A stretch of 64,000 bases of DNA, from NCBI GenBank assembly GCA_947561395.2, contig OX387184.1, positions 21,787,687-21,851,686 on the forward strand, given 5' to 3'. Shown piece by piece: positions 1 through 11,585 of the stretch; the stretch's first letter is position 1; each line of letters begins with the position of its first letter. The translations under genes were made by a program, and so were the position numbers. The DNA comes from Buxus sempervirens (taxonomy: Eukaryota; Streptophyta; Magnoliopsida; Buxales; Buxaceae). The notes under the pieces were generated by a model that was given only the letters and a program-made list of their open reading frames with translations, did no database searches and was not told the DNA's origin.

Positions 1-96
1 TTAAAACATATAGGAAAAAATATATTTTAAATTAAAAAATTAAATTTTAAGGGGGGGGCAATTGCCCCCTCTAGCTCTAAGGTGGTTCCCCCACTG
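1..96. mobile_element. 3' end of a hAT-type MITE, cut by the window edge
   Basis: The terminus reads (minus strand) CAGTGGGGGAACCACC, followed inward by a G-rich/C-rich stretch with CAATTGCCCCC. The same arrangement ends the complete element at 26784-27151, which has TIRs of the CARTGGCGGAACC type and an 8-bp target duplication. Only the right end is present here, so class assignment rests on similarity to that second copy. Confidence 0.6.
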
Positions 97-897
97 CATA
101 CCAATAAGGTGCACATGCAATAAGGAATGTTGATGGATGGTAAGGAAAAAGGTGAGAGAACTTTTTAGCAATTGCTGAAATTTTAAATGAATCGGATCGG
201 TATGATCTAATAATGAAGTATAAGGGCATTTTGGGTTAGTTTAACATAATAGTTGTCACACTTTTCAAGGGTACTTCCCTTTATATATACCATAAATAGA
301 TATATTGAGCAAACTAAGGTTTCCCAAAGCCAGACATCCCCAATCCCATAAAGATCGTCTTTCCTTAATTCCACACGCTTGCAAGAACCCTAATCTGCAA
401 AAGTATTGAAAGTTATTGACACGAATAAGTAAGAACTCATTCTGCCAAAGATATCAAATAAAGAAAACAAAGGTATGAAAGTTATTTGTTTACTTGAACC
501 TGTGAAGACAACCGTTTCTTTGTTCACTACCCACAAACAAAACCGAAGGGAGCAAGGTAGCTCACCATGCTATTGGTGTGGTTTTTTTTTTTTTGGTAAA
601 TTGCTATTGGTGTGCTTGCAAGTTAAAGATGTTGGAAGTTCTTTACTGACCTAAACTCTTGCAAATAGAACTCAACCTAATCAAGCCACCCTTACAAGAT
701 AAAGACTGTAAAAGTTATTTATGACATGAACTTGTGCAAATAGAATTGAATCAAGCTAGCCTTGAGAGATAAATATATTGAAAGTTTGCAAAAAAGAACT
801 GAATTAGTGAGTTAGCTGGCCTTGCAATATTGTGTGCTTTGTCACATGTGAGGTTTTTCCTTATTTACACATGCTTACAAACCCATGAATTGGGGTT

Positions 898-945
898 GGC
901 GGGTGTGCGGTGGGGTTGGTGGTGGTGGTGGTGGTGGTTGTGTGG
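898..945. repeat. GGT-rich microsatellite
   Basis: The plus strand reads as an impure (GGT)n run flanked by GGTGTGG-type sequence. It explains the Trp-rich frame on plus and the Pro/His-rich frame on minus, neither of which looks like a gene. Confidence 0.8.
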
Positions 946-1112
946 GGTGTGGTGTTATCAGAAGAGACGGGGATGGTGTGGTTTGGGTGTCAAAGGGCAT
1001 GGTTTTAAATATCCATATATCCCTCGATATATACAATAACCCCTTTCGCAAGGACGCGAAATAAATACAGTATAATCTCATGAATTTCCCCCAATCTATA
1101 AAGTCATATATC

Positions 1113-1162
1113 TCGACATTGGTGGGAACTGGCTTATGATGATGATTATGATGATATAAAGT
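1113..1162 (+). mobile_element. RTE-type LINE 3' tail remnant
   Basis: The sequence TTGGTGGGAACTGGCTTATG runs straight into an impure (GAT)n tail. The same junction is present in inverse orientation at about 11685 and 11850, near 42170-42203, and in variant form at 29245-29285, where recognisable RTE reverse-transcriptase C-terminal codons precede it. Plant RTE-clade LINEs are known for short tandem-repeat tails instead of poly(A). No coding part remains here, so this is the extreme 3' end only. Confidence 0.45.
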
Positions 1163-1996
1163 GACATATCTCCTTTCCTCAGGTGGCAATGTATCTTCCA
1201 ATATTGATATTTAAAATCTTGTTGAAGGGGGGGGAGGGAGGAGGATAGCAGATTTATTAAATATCCCAGCAATTAATGAATAGACTTCTAGTACCAATGA
1301 CTTAAACCATCAATCAAAAATGCCTTCATACAATTATGGTCAGCAGATGAATCCTTTTAGTACATTCCAATTAATCAAAAGCTTAACCTTTAATTACAAC
1401 AAGTGCTAGCACTCAGCAGAAGGTCAATATTGTAATATTTAGAGGTGAAAAAATTAACTTGTGTTAGTAGCTTCTCTTGTTTTCATTCCCATGCTTCACA
1501 TCCACCAGTCCTTTGCCAGTTTTCATACTATTTTTCTACTTGTTCCAGGGATGATGGAGGAACAGCTTGCTACTAGTTTTTTTTTTTTTTAATTAAGAAA
1601 AAAAAAACACCACATGCAGAGGTGGCATCCACCAATGGCTACTGACTGTACCAAATGGGTCGAAAGGAGATCTTGTTCGTTTTAAACTTCAAAAATGCTA
1701 TATTATTAACAATTAATTATATGATTCTTCCTTCTTTATTATATCAGTCCAACAAGTAAAATTTCTTTCGGAGTTCCATATTTGTCACCCCAAATATTCT
1801 GTCATCAACAAACAATGATTTTTTTTTATTATATGTTTTCATATCATGCAACATAAAATGCATATCCTGTTCTTCACTTCCATAGACAGTTTGTCATGAG
1901 ATTTTGGTTTATGCATGAGGAGCTTTTCTTCACAAATGGAACTAAGGAAAAACACAAGGTATTACAATGCCTGCTTGTCCTTATTACATAGGATGG

Positions 1997-4900
1997 TCAT
2001 GGAACTAACTCCCCATCTAAATAACCAGGAAATGGAGGGGGAATTTGTGTTAACTGAGACCTCAATTCTTTCAAATCCTCTACCCACAATGTATAGCTTG
2101 AATTCTTTGCTATAACATCCTTGGAGACCTCTCGGCTGTCAATTAATTGCCTAGAATACAATTCAAACTTGTGTATGTTCTCCCAGAGAAGAGTGAGCTT
2201 CCCCGTATCATTCTCACTCCTGGCATCCTCTAGCGACTCCCTTGCCTCCTCCACCCTTGCCCAAAAGCACGAATCTTGAGTCAACCCCGCATACTTGCTC
2301 CTCTTCCTATTTTCATTTTTTACCTCTCCATCTCTCCACCACCTATCAAAGATCTCATATCTCCTCTCCCTCCCATACTTCAAATAATGACCTTTGGTCC
2401 GGTGCATTCCACTGCGATAATATTCAGCAATATCCAAGGGCTCAACAAGGAGTTTGTAGAAGTGAGATGCATTGACCCACTTTTCCCGCTTGTGAAAATA
2501 ATAGGGCAGCTGATTAGTGTCCAACATGTCGATCACATTATTCCAGAAATTGGCGAGTTTCAGCCGATTCATATTGACCTTGAAGTGTCTCTTAGAGGCT
2601 CCTGAGATCTTGAATGTATCGTAGTATCCCATTTGATCGTCAGACTCATCGCAAGATGCTTTGTACCACTCAATTTCAGCTCTGTATGGTGTTACCTTGG
2701 CTAGACAATTAGCTAGGTTGGCACTATTCAGATTCGGCATACGACCCATCCGCTTCGCTGTCTTTAGACACTCCTTGGCTGGTTCAGCAAGTGTATCCTA
2801 TAATTGATACAGGAAAGTTATAGCAGCAAACCAGTGTATTACAGACTATATACGACATAGAAAACAGAAAAAAAAATGTTCTTTATAGAATATTCATATG
2901 ATTTACCTGGCCTACTATCCCTGATGCCTCTAATGCCAATGAAATCCCCGCTTCATAGCATGATTCTGGAAGAACTACTTGTGTTGTGCATTTTCTCTTC
3001 AGTAACTGTTGAGACACTATCATAACAGCATCTCCATACTCGAGATGATCCTCAATGCTAGAATTTTCTGTACCTGTCATAAACATCAAGTGCATTAGCC
3101 GGACAATTGCCGTCATATTCTCAACACAAATCGCTCCTTCTTCAGTGCAGAATAAGTAGCTTCCAAATGGTCTATATTGACTTCCCCTGGAGTCTTCTTC
3201 AGTTGATGATGCTGCTTCAGCAACATGACCCAATATATAATGGCAGAATTCAGTTTTCTCCTCATCAGGTAATTGGGTAGCAAGGCATCCAAACTGTGGA
3301 GAAGTCATTGATAAGTGCCAAAGCTGTAGCAAACAATTTACTTGTGGAGTAATTGAGGCAAGTGGAGCAAATAGAAGTCTGGGCACAATGTCGTGCTTCA
3401 GAACCATATGGCAAAAATTGCCACCCCATCTTTCTCTGAGGATCATTCTTGAAAGAGATCCATTACCAAGCAATGGAGACCCAAAGGTGATGCAGAGGAC
3501 TGAGAGAGGTAAAGAGGTAGACTGAAGATAAGAGAGCAACCAAAGGGCTGCCAAAGAGGCAGATGCTCCTCCAATGGAGTGGCCTGTAATGATCACTGCC
3601 TTGCATTTCTCCATTATTGTTGACATCTATATATGCAGGTTAGACATTAAAAATGGAGATCAAATTATTATTTCATTTACTGGATATATGTAAATATAAA
3701 AAGTTGATATCTGTAAATATAAAAAGTAAGCCATTTGAGGTCAATTTCATAGAGAAATAGCATCACACTACTAAGTTTGGATCATCTTTATCAGTGACTG
3801 CCTCGGCGAGCCTTGAGTTGTATTATTATAATTTCAAATATTTAAATAATCTGATGGTCTGAACTGGATGATTGGCCAATATCTCAGACATCAGCAGTGC
3901 CACAGCATGCCCATCTGCTAGATGGACCAAGAACACCGCTAGACAATTTAGTATGCATTTTTCTCGTGGTTGACAAGATAAGGACTTCAACACAAGGTTC
4001 GATTCCAAATTTAATTAATCCTAACTCAAAACGGAGTGTCATGGTAAACACCTCAAGAATACAGAGAACCCACAATTCTGTATGAATTCTCTCTGCCTAG
4101 TGATGTTGGCATCACAGACCACAAACAACGATTGTCATACTTACATTACAAAACAATTGAAAAAATCTATTGCAGCCCTCATGCCACAGTACAGGACAGA
4201 TCATAAGAATGATTAATGCCTACTGACAGTTATAATATGATTGAGCAACCATATATACCACAACAAACAAGGGCAAAAACCTAAATAACACCGTGCTTTC
4301 TGATATTGTAAGGGCTGTTACCAGGACCATAATTGGATTTAGTATTTCTTGGTCTCAAAGCTAACAACTATACTAGAATTGAAGAAGGATTTCATCAATC
4401 TCCACTGAGGTCAGAAATCACCAAGCAATCCTACAGTTTATGCCCACTTCTTTTGACAATATAATAAGAAACAGTAATTTCAATGTTGAATTTAATATTG
4501 ATTGAGGGTACCATCAGGTCATGCACATATGAAATTGGCCATTTTACGCTGCTATTAGTGAGAAAGAGCCTTAATACTTGCTCTTAAGGTGACCTTAGAC
4601 GCAACTTCAGAATGCAAGACTTCTACACAAATTAGCTCATTTTCCCAGAACTTCCAACCTCCTGAATATTTCAGACGCATTTCCCACTATCGATCAAGAA
4701 AAATTGCAGTATTCCAGGATCATTACCATATTTTCTATGGTAATTCATGAGTAATTGATGCAATGGCCCATTAATTACTATTTGCCATGAACATCATTAT
4801 GACAAATATAATATGCTATACACTAAACTAATGGCATAAAGGCAGTATTCTCATTTAACCTTTAGCATCACCTATAACAGCAAACACCTATATCTTGATA

Positions 4901-6074
4901 TAGTATGTCCTACTGCTATGACATATATATTGAACAAGCTGATCATAGATTTAACCATCCTAGACCAGAATCTGATCAATCACATATCAAGCCAAAAAAA
5001 ATGTTGATTGAGCATGATTCACCTTTCAACCAACAAAATATGGGGATAAGCTTGGATGATGATTTGAAATGGAATCTTAGAGAAAGCTAGAGCATTTGGC
5101 ATCACTCAATATACTGATAGACAATTTATAAAGCATGATCTTAAATCTCCTTCAGAAAACAGAAATGGGTGTATGGCTACAATTTATGCTTTCACATGAA
5201 GACACCCAAATGAAAGGAAGATTAGAACAAAAGCTTCAGTCCAAACCTTACACTAGTAATGCAATTTCCTTGAGAGATATGTACGAAAAGAACCATAGAG
5301 ATTTTCAGGTTGGTTTATCTAATGAAAGACTTCAGAGTTCAGATTCATACACCATAAAAACAAATTATTAACATTAAAATTGATCATATCAGCTGTAATT
5401 AAAATACTAATGACCCTGATGCCCTATTACATTTTCATCTATCAGGATATGCTTTTTTCTTTTTTCCCCCTTGGCAAAAGCTAATCCAGACTTCTACTCA
5501 CAGAAAAATTGAGAGCTCGGATGCCTACCAAGTTTTTGTTCCTAATTGTAGTGACAGCTTAAATGTGGCTTATAACTAAAAAGTTTTAGACTGCAGCAAA
5601 TAAAATACAATGAGCAAGGAGGAAGCTGACCTGATTTTGGAAACCTGGGCAGTTCCATATGGACAGAAAGATGTGAGCTAATCCTGCATGAACCATAGCA
5701 GGCTTCTCTTCCTCCTCATTATGATTATGGAAGGAAGAGAAGAGCCCATTACCCACACTAGAGAGTGGTATCAAATTACAAACATTGGGATTCAATCCTG
5801 CCACTGATTGAATTCCAGAAAAAGCAACATAACCCACATCTCCAATTTGATCAACGACGAAACTCCCCGGCGCCGTAGTGTTAGCAATGCTGCATATCCT
5901 CCATGACTGTGATAACAGTGGAGTGGAAGCCAGGAAAACTCCCAACATCTCACTAGTCTCAAACCTGCCAAGGTTGAATTACACTAAAGAACCGTAAAAC
6001 TCGTCTAGTCTAGTCAATATCAATATAGAACAGAAATAGACAGATGCTACTTACAATGAAGCTTCGTCTTCCAT
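1997..6074 (-). CDS. PAD4: PAD4 lipase-like immunity regulator (4 exons, ~624 aa)
   Basis: PAD4 pairs with EDS1 in the nucleus and cytoplasm to relay basal and TIR-NLR immune signals and promote salicylic acid accumulation. Exons read by eye: 6074-6055, 5964-5631, 3626-2907, 2797-1997 (stop TGA). All introns are GT..AG and the joined frame is open, giving about 624 residues. The start ATG lies in a strong context (GCCATGG). The N-terminal alpha/beta-hydrolase part carries FETSEMLGVFLASTPLL, the nucleophile elbow GHSIGG (Ser135), FGSPLLGN, Asp197 in HDIVPR and His312 in IEDHLEYG, so the Ser-Asp-His triad is complete. The C-terminal EP domain (from about residue 359) has EIEWYK, DQMGYYDTFK, PLDIAEYYR and DSCFWARVEEA, as in PAD4 rather than EDS1 or SAG101. 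The protein exceeds Arabidopsis PAD4 (541 aa) mainly through a ~60-residue insertion between Asp and His. No damage is seen. Confidence 0.93.
3627..5630 (-). other. PAD4 intron 2 (about 2.0 kb)
   Basis: The donor GTCAGC follows FQNQ and the acceptor is TATATAG just before the codons for STIMEKCK. The intron is AT-rich, and I see no recognisable element or conserved frame in it. A small sequence near 3995-4005 resembles a tRNA T-loop, but no cloverleaf can be built around it. Confidence 0.75.
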
Positions 6075-6495
6075 GGCTTCTTCTTCTCTTCCACTACTAC
6101 TACTACTAATTTCTTGTATGTATGAAGAAGGTTGAATTGAATGGGAGAATCTGAAATGGGCTGTAAGAAATTTTCAAAAGTAGGTTCGGTGACTTGGTCT
6201 TACTCATTTTTCGTTGGGAACTTGGTCTTACTCATGATCAGAATAATTTTTAGCACAGAATTTGAAGTCAGAGAATCATCATCAGAATCGCAAACAGAGC
6301 AAACGTGCTAAAAGGTTCTCTTTTTCTCTCTCTAGAGGTCCCACCAACTCCGGTCAATTTGTCTTCAAGACCCTTTGTTTTGTTCAGACAGGCAGAAACA
6401 ATTTAAGCTTCAAAGGAATGTATATTTCACGCGGGGCAAACCCAACCGAACCGAACGCGTTTGCGTGTCAGGTGGGAACTCTTGTGTACGACATT
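6075..6495 (-). promoter_or_regulatory. PAD4 upstream region, 5' UTR and core promoter
   Basis: About 420 bp separate the PAD4 start codon from a MULE-type MITE at 6505. CT-rich stretches typical of plant leaders lie at about 6070-6110 and 6315-6345. One TTGACC core (minus strand, 6352-6357) could be a WRKY W-box, which would suit a defence gene, but a single 6-mer is weak evidence. No convincing TATA box was found. Confidence 0.35.
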
Positions 6496-6504
6496 GATGG
6501 AATA

Positions 6505-7346
6505 AGGAAAATTGGTTTTAAGTGATACTTTTTCAAAATAATTCACATTCAATCGATCAGTTCTTAATAATTAAAAATTAGTGATATTATTTAAAATAAT
6601 AATTAAGAATCAGTGTTATTTTACTATTCATGAAGAATTTATTCCAAAAATGCCTTCAAAAGACTTGCAAACCTCACTTATAACTAGAGCTCGAAATGAT
6701 TTGAATATTTATCAGAATCTAATCCAAATCCAATCAGAAAATTTCGAATTTAGATATGAGATATAGATCTGTGTTTCAAATATAAATATATTAGATCGAA
6801 TTTGAATCTACCCATATCCGATCCAAAAAGGATCCAAACTAAAGTCAATATACTAATAAACCCAAACCAGAGACAAGTCAGACCATTTGTAAACTTTGAA
6901 TAAACCATGGTTGAACCAACCTTATTAGAACAAAAAAACGAAAAATTTTAGCGTTTGTGAGAAATCAATTTATTCCAGTCTCTGCAAATTCGAATTTTGG
7001 TTATTTTGTTCGGTTGAATATTGAATTCGGTTTCAAATTCGAATTCAGGTATAAAAAATTTGTTGGATTTTGGATCAAATTCTAATATGGTTTTTTTTTC
7101 AATACGAATTCGAATCATAGTAGATCCATACCGTATTCGACCCATTGCCAGCCCTACTTGTAACAAAATGAGTGAAAAGGTTTTCAAAATCTTCGAGGGC
7201 ATTTTCGGAAGAAAATCTTTATGAATAGTGAAATGACATTGGTTCTCAATTATTTTAAAAAAGTATCACTAGTCCACAATTACTAAGAATTGTACAACTA
7301 CATCTGAATTATTTAAAAAAAATATCATTTAAAACCAATTTCCGGC
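6505..7346. mobile_element. MULE-type MITE with 9-bp TSD, interrupted by a hAT MITE
   Basis: Terminal inverted repeats are GGAAAATTGGTTTTAAGTGA at the left and, read inward from the right, GGAAATTGGTTTTAAATGA. The flanks are a perfect 9-bp duplication GATGGAATA (6496-6504 and 7347-7355), the size left by Mutator-like transposases. After removing the nested element the MITE is about 362 bp and largely self-complementary. A relative with the same internal motifs (GCAAACTTCACCT, ATTTTCGGAA) lies at about 12560-12868. It inserted about 420 bp upstream of the PAD4 start codon. Confidence 0.85.
6685..7156. mobile_element. hAT-type MITE nested in the MULE MITE
   Basis: The element starts TAGAGCTCGAAATGATTTG and its other end reads inward TAGGGCTGGCAATGGGTCG. 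Both TAG-GC termini are common in plant hAT MITEs. Flanking 8-mers CTTATAAC (6677-6684) and CTTGTAAC (7157-7164) match at 7 of 8 positions, as expected for a hAT target duplication with one later mutation. The interior is AT-rich with many GAATTC/GAATTCG-type words and encodes nothing recognisable. Confidence 0.82.
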
Positions 7347-7439
7347 GATGGAATATATATATGGAATAACTGCTCAAGCCTTTGAGTCCCTGCATCTCTG
7401 CACTCAGTGTTAGACATTATGATGATGAAGAGCTATTTT

Positions 7440-8110
7440 GATCAAGAGGCTATCAGTCGTCCCAGGTCATAGCTTTGGTTGCTGTCTATCAAGTGGCATG
7501 TGACTGATGGGATTCTCTCGCAATTTTCTTACCATGATTTATGGGGCTAAACGACGGACAGATTTGTTTGTGATGCAAGGAGGGCTGCGCAGGGCTTTTG
7601 ATAAGGGAAGTTCTATAAGTGTGAAAGGGAAATAGGGGTGGCCTGATTTTCAGCCTATTTTGGTATCTTCTTTCACCACTTAAAAAGAACAAATACTTGG
7701 TCAATATCCCTATACCATGTAGCCTTTAGATTTTTGTGTGGAGTGAGACCGTTTTCCAAAGAGATAATTTTCCAGGTTTTATTTTTTATTTTTTTATTCT
7801 TTGAAGGAATTTGGATGTCTGGTTACTGATTGGAGGGATTGGGCTAACCAAACTCAACATTAAGGTTAAAAATGCAAAAAAGTGCCACTTGGAATGACGA
7901 TGTTCATTTTCAAGGTCTGCGTTTAAAACGTTACTTTCCCAAATTAGACAAAGAGTGTTCGACACCTCATCTCCAGCTACAACATTTCAAGTGATTGGAG
8001 TTTTGTAATACATAAGCCTATTTGAAAGTCGTGTTCCCAAAAGAAGTAAGTGTGATGAGTGTGTATGTCTGCTGACTATAACTATGTATCGAGCAGGTAG
8101 TGCTCAAAAC
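7440..8110 (+). pseudogene. Possible decayed LINE endonuclease-region remnant
   Basis: Plus-strand translation around 7500-7560 gives FLTMIYGA followed by a frame break. This resembles the FLxTxVYG strand of plant LINE endonucleases. Further along (about 7740-7930) come words resembling the RPF..W and KxxLKxWNxDVF linker that follows the endonuclease. Frames shift repeatedly and no GDFN motif was found, so this is suggestive only. The rest of 7356-8203 shows no feature. Confidence 0.3.
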
Positions 8111-8212
8111 AAATGTACCCACAAAAAAAATTGATTAAAATGCTACTAGGGTGCATGGTTTTAAATTTCAATTGATCTGGGCTACTCCCAAATCCCAATA
8201 CAATAAATACAT

Positions 8213-8651
8213 GGGCTTTTTACATTCATACACCTACATTATGACACATTTGCATTTATATCTTCTTATTTTTAATATTTGTATCTATACCCCTCTATTT
8301 AGCATAATTGTTGCAACTGTACCCCTAACATTAAATTCCATTAAGTATTGTTATTTATTTTTATTAAATGACTAAATTAACCTTCTATAAGATAAAAATA
8401 TATATATTAAATATGAGGACATAAATGAAATATATAATATGATATACAAGATAAACACAAAATTTTTTTTATTTTATAGAAGGCTAATTTAGTCATTTAG
8501 TGAAAGTAAACAACAAAAGTTCACAAACTTTAACATCGGGGGTACGACTGTAATGATTATGCAAAACGGAGGGATATAAACATAAATATTAAAAATAAGA
8601 GGATATAGATGCAAATATAGCATAATGTAAGAATATAAATGCAAAAAGCCC
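8213..8651. mobile_element. Hairpin MITE with long inverted arms, MULE-like
   Basis: The left arm begins GGGCTTTTTACATTCATA and the right arm read inward begins GGGCTTTTTGCATTTATA. Pairing continues through the words TATCTTCTTATTTTTAATAT and their complement, so most of the element folds into one imperfect hairpin. The flanks TAAATACAT (8204-8212) and TAAATATAT (8652-8660) match at 8 of 9 positions, which fits a Mutator-like 9-bp duplication. No coding content. Confidence 0.8.
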
Positions 8652-8786
8652 TAAATATATTAACTAGTACTTGTCGGTACTGGCTGGTATGAGATTTGAA
8701 GCTATGGTCAAGGTGGGTGGCCTTCTAGAAAACAAAATATTCAATGGTCAAAATGGTTTTGGTCAGAATAACGAGTAGAAGACTCA

Positions 8787-9930
8787 GGCTACGTTTGGTA
8801 ACGCTTTTCGGAAGTACTTTTTTGCTTTTGAAAGCAAAAAATTGCTTTTAAAAGCAAAAGTACCGTTTGGTAACGCACACAAGAAGCAATTTACTAAAAG
8901 CAAAGAAGCAATTTTATTGCTTTTCACCGGAAGCAACAAAACGTTGCTTCTCAATTTTTTTACAAAATTGCTTTATTGCTTTCAAAACCCCTTAATACCC
9001 TATTGCTTTATTCCTATATTAAAGATGATGCATCCATACTCACTTAAGAAGCAACAACGTATTGTTATTGCTAGAGCCGGCAAAATGCCACCAACCCGAC
9101 GGGTCAATCCGATTATAAACGGGTTGGGTTGACCCGTTTATTAATTGGGCAACCCGTTTATTAATTGGGTTGGGGTTTCCCCAACCCGCCAGTAATCGGG
9201 TCAACCTGATTATGACCCCACCAATCCGATAGGTAACCCGATAAAAAAAAAGATGGCAAAAGTATCATGTTTCGACCCAATTAACCCCAAAACCCGACCC
9301 GAACCCAGTACAACCGGATCCAAATAACCCCCCCAACCCTATTTTAATAAATTTTTTTGAAAAATAACATTAATCGGGTCAACCCGATTATGACCCGCCC
9401 GATAGGTAACCCGATTAAAAAAAAAAAGATGGCAAAAGTATCATGTTTTGACCCCGATTAACCCCAAAAACCCGACCTGAACCCGGTACAACCGGATCCA
9501 ATTAACCCTCCAACCCTATTTTAATAATATTTTTTGAAAAATAAAAATAATAATAAACGGGTTGGCGTGTTGAACCTGTTTATTGGCGGGTTGGGGGTTT
9601 TCCAACCCGCCTTAATTTAGTCCAACCCGATTATGACCTGATTAACCCCAACCCGATTATTTGAATGTAATTAAATGACTATTTTATGAATCTTTTATAA
9701 TATTGGACTTATATTTTTGAGTATATTTCTAAGTACAATACTTTTATGAAAGCAAAAAGCAATTTCTATGTTACTGCATTTACCAAACATGCTTTTTTGT
9801 TTCTTAGAAGCAAAGCAAAAGTTTACCAAACCCATTTGCTTCAAGAAAAGATCTTTCGAAAAGCATAAAATTGCTTTTTTGCTTTCTTGCTTTTAGAAGC
9901 AAAAAAGCAAAAGCGTTACCAAACGCAGCC
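8787..9930. mobile_element. PIF/Harbinger-like non-autonomous element (1.14 kb)
   Basis: The left end GGCTACGTTTGGTAACGC and the inward-read right end GGCTGCGTTTGGTAACGC form TIRs longer than 20 bp, flanked by the 3-bp duplication TCA (8784-8786 and 9931-9933). Start sequence and 3-bp duplication fit PIF/Harbinger (Tourist-like) MITEs, although their usual target is TWA, so the superfamily is an inference. Subterminal GCTTTT/AAAGCAA words recur many times. The centre (about 9072-9670) is rich in AACCCG/CGGGTT words and may be a second nested element. No transposase is encoded. Confidence 0.78.
9193..9545. repeat. Tandem duplication of a ~178-bp unit rich in AACCCG words
   Basis: The unit starting TAATCGGGTCAACCTGATTA at 9193 repeats from 9371 (TAATCGGGTCAACCCGATTA). 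Both share GATGGCAAAAGTATCATGTT, CAACCGGATCCAA and CCAACCCTATTTTAATAA. It lies in the CGGGTT-rich core that begins near 9072 with TAGAGCCGGCAAAATG, a possible hAT-like end whose partner I could not locate. Confidence 0.75.
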
Positions 9931-10479
9931 TCAAGCTGCTAGTGGTAACGAGTAGGAGACTCGAGCTGCTAGTTTTCTATATGCACCACTTAGCAATTTA
10001 ATGGAGAAATGTGTCAATAGATGTGGATTGCTGACGAGATTTTAAGGTAACGAGTGCCTCTAGAGTCCCTTTTTGAGGCTTTTGATTGCCTATTTGTGAT
10101 TAGCAAATGCTTATGATGATTAAAAAAATTCATAATTGGTAGGTTTCACACTATATTTTTTAATCATCAAGGGCAATCAAAGATGCTAAGAAGCAGAAAG
10201 CAAAGTTGTTTGAGATTAAATGTTACGTGGTTAACCATTGCTCCAAAAGCTCAAAGGCTTATGGATATTTCTTGAGTTAAGCAATTAACATCTAAGGTAG
10301 TGTTTGGTGGGCATTATAGAATCTGGATTCAAATTATAATCTTAGATTCTACAACCCAGATTATATTGCCTCGATTTTAGAATCTGAAATCCTATTTGGA
10401 TAAGTTGGATTATGAACTCAGATTTTTAAACTAGAATTTGGAATCATGTTTGGTTGACACCGATTATTGAGATTAAATT

Positions 10480-11050
10480 TGGAGTTTTTGTATTAAAAAT
10501 TGCATAAAAATAATATAATGTATATAGAAAAATTAAAGTCTTATATACTATAATAATATTATTATTATTTATACCATGTGTAATACAATAACACTATTAT
10601 TATTTTAATAATATTATAATAATATATAATAGTATTATGATTTATAATATTATATAATAATAATATAAACTATATCATAAATTATATTATAATTTATTTT
10701 AATATATAATTTATAATAATATAATTTATTTTTATTATAAAATAAATTTATGTTTATTATATATAATATTATAATAAATTTATTGAAATATTAAATATAA
10801 TATAATATAATATAATATATTATAATATTAAATTAGTTAAATATATTAATATGCTAATATTAATATAATATTAAATATGGATATTATAATATTAAATATC
10901 ATATATTAACTTTATTACAATATATTATAATATACTAAATTTACTATGATATTATAAACATAATATTATAATAATTACATATATATATGTATATGTTAAT
11001 AATATATAAATATATATATCTATATTGTATATTTATTAATATAATTTTTA

Positions 11051-11090
<40 letters not shown>

Positions 11091-11335
11091 TTTAATATAT
11101 TTATCTATTGTTAATATTTATTATATTGTAATATTATAAATGTATATTATTATGATGTAATTACATGTTTAATTGTTTATTATAATAATATAATATTATC
11201 ACTATATGTTTATTATAATGTAAATTCTAATATAAGTTATATTATAATTTATAAAATAATATATATTAATATATAATATAATAATATATAATATTATTAT
11301 AATAATGATATTTATATTAATAAAATTTATATTAC
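10480..11335. repeat. Extremely AT-rich low-complexity tract
   Basis: About 850 bp composed almost only of A and T, with recurrent TAATATTATAATA words and a pure (TA)n run near 11055-11085. It follows sequence beginning GGTAGTGTTTGGTGGGCA at about 10299, which looks like the left end of a MITE, but no matching right end was found beyond the tract. Possible matrix-attachment or replication-slippage DNA; nothing coding. Confidence 0.8.
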
Positions 11336-11585
11336 GTCAAAAGTAAATTATTGCGTATTGCATAAGTCTGGATTTGGTAGGGCAGTCGCATGAAGGATGA
11401 GTTCATTGATCTGTGAGTTATTGGCATAATTTTTGCAAGTTACATTTAGAGTATTGGGGTTTTACTCTTTGGCGGCAGTGAAAGATCAACCGTCCAATTG
11501 GCATGTTCTTTGAGCCTGGCTTCAACTTTAGTAATCAACTCATACATTCCAATGAACCTATTTTAGAAAATTCTTAGATCATATT

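Larger units (their letters stand above)
97..1996. other. Intergenic spacer downstream of PAD4
   Basis: No gene is supported. The stretch is AT-rich with short A/T and G runs (poly-T near 584-594, a G run near 1227-1240) and a GGT-rich microsatellite at about 898-945. Possible open frames over the GGT tract are low-complexity Trp/Pro/His runs and are not gene-like. A retroelement-tail-like GAT repeat sits at about 1113-1162. The 3' UTR of PAD4 must lie just below 1997, but no clear polyadenylation site could be chosen. Confidence 0.6.
8666..10310. repeat. Duplicated spacer, copy 1
   Basis: The flanks of the PIF-like element here (TACTTGTCGGTACTGGC..., GGTCAAGGTGGGTGGCCTTC, GACTCGAGCTGCTAGTTTT, GATTAGCAAATGCTTATGA, CCATTGCTCCAAAAGCTC) recur in the same order at 12112-12887, continuing beyond the LINE at 23654. 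The two copies have diverged by substitutions and by different insertions. Copy 1 carries the 1.14 kb PIF-like element; copy 2 carries an internal short tandem duplication, a MITE and the LINE. Confidence 0.75.

Noticed and set aside
830-1201. Open frames on both strands with Trp-rich or Pro/His-rich runs
   Set aside because: They are produced by the GGT microsatellite; no domain, no splice context.
3897-4085. tRNA-like T-loop (GGTTCGATTCC) in PAD4 intron 2
   Set aside because: No acceptor stem, anticodon arm or A box at the right spacing could be formed; a SINE origin could not be shown either.
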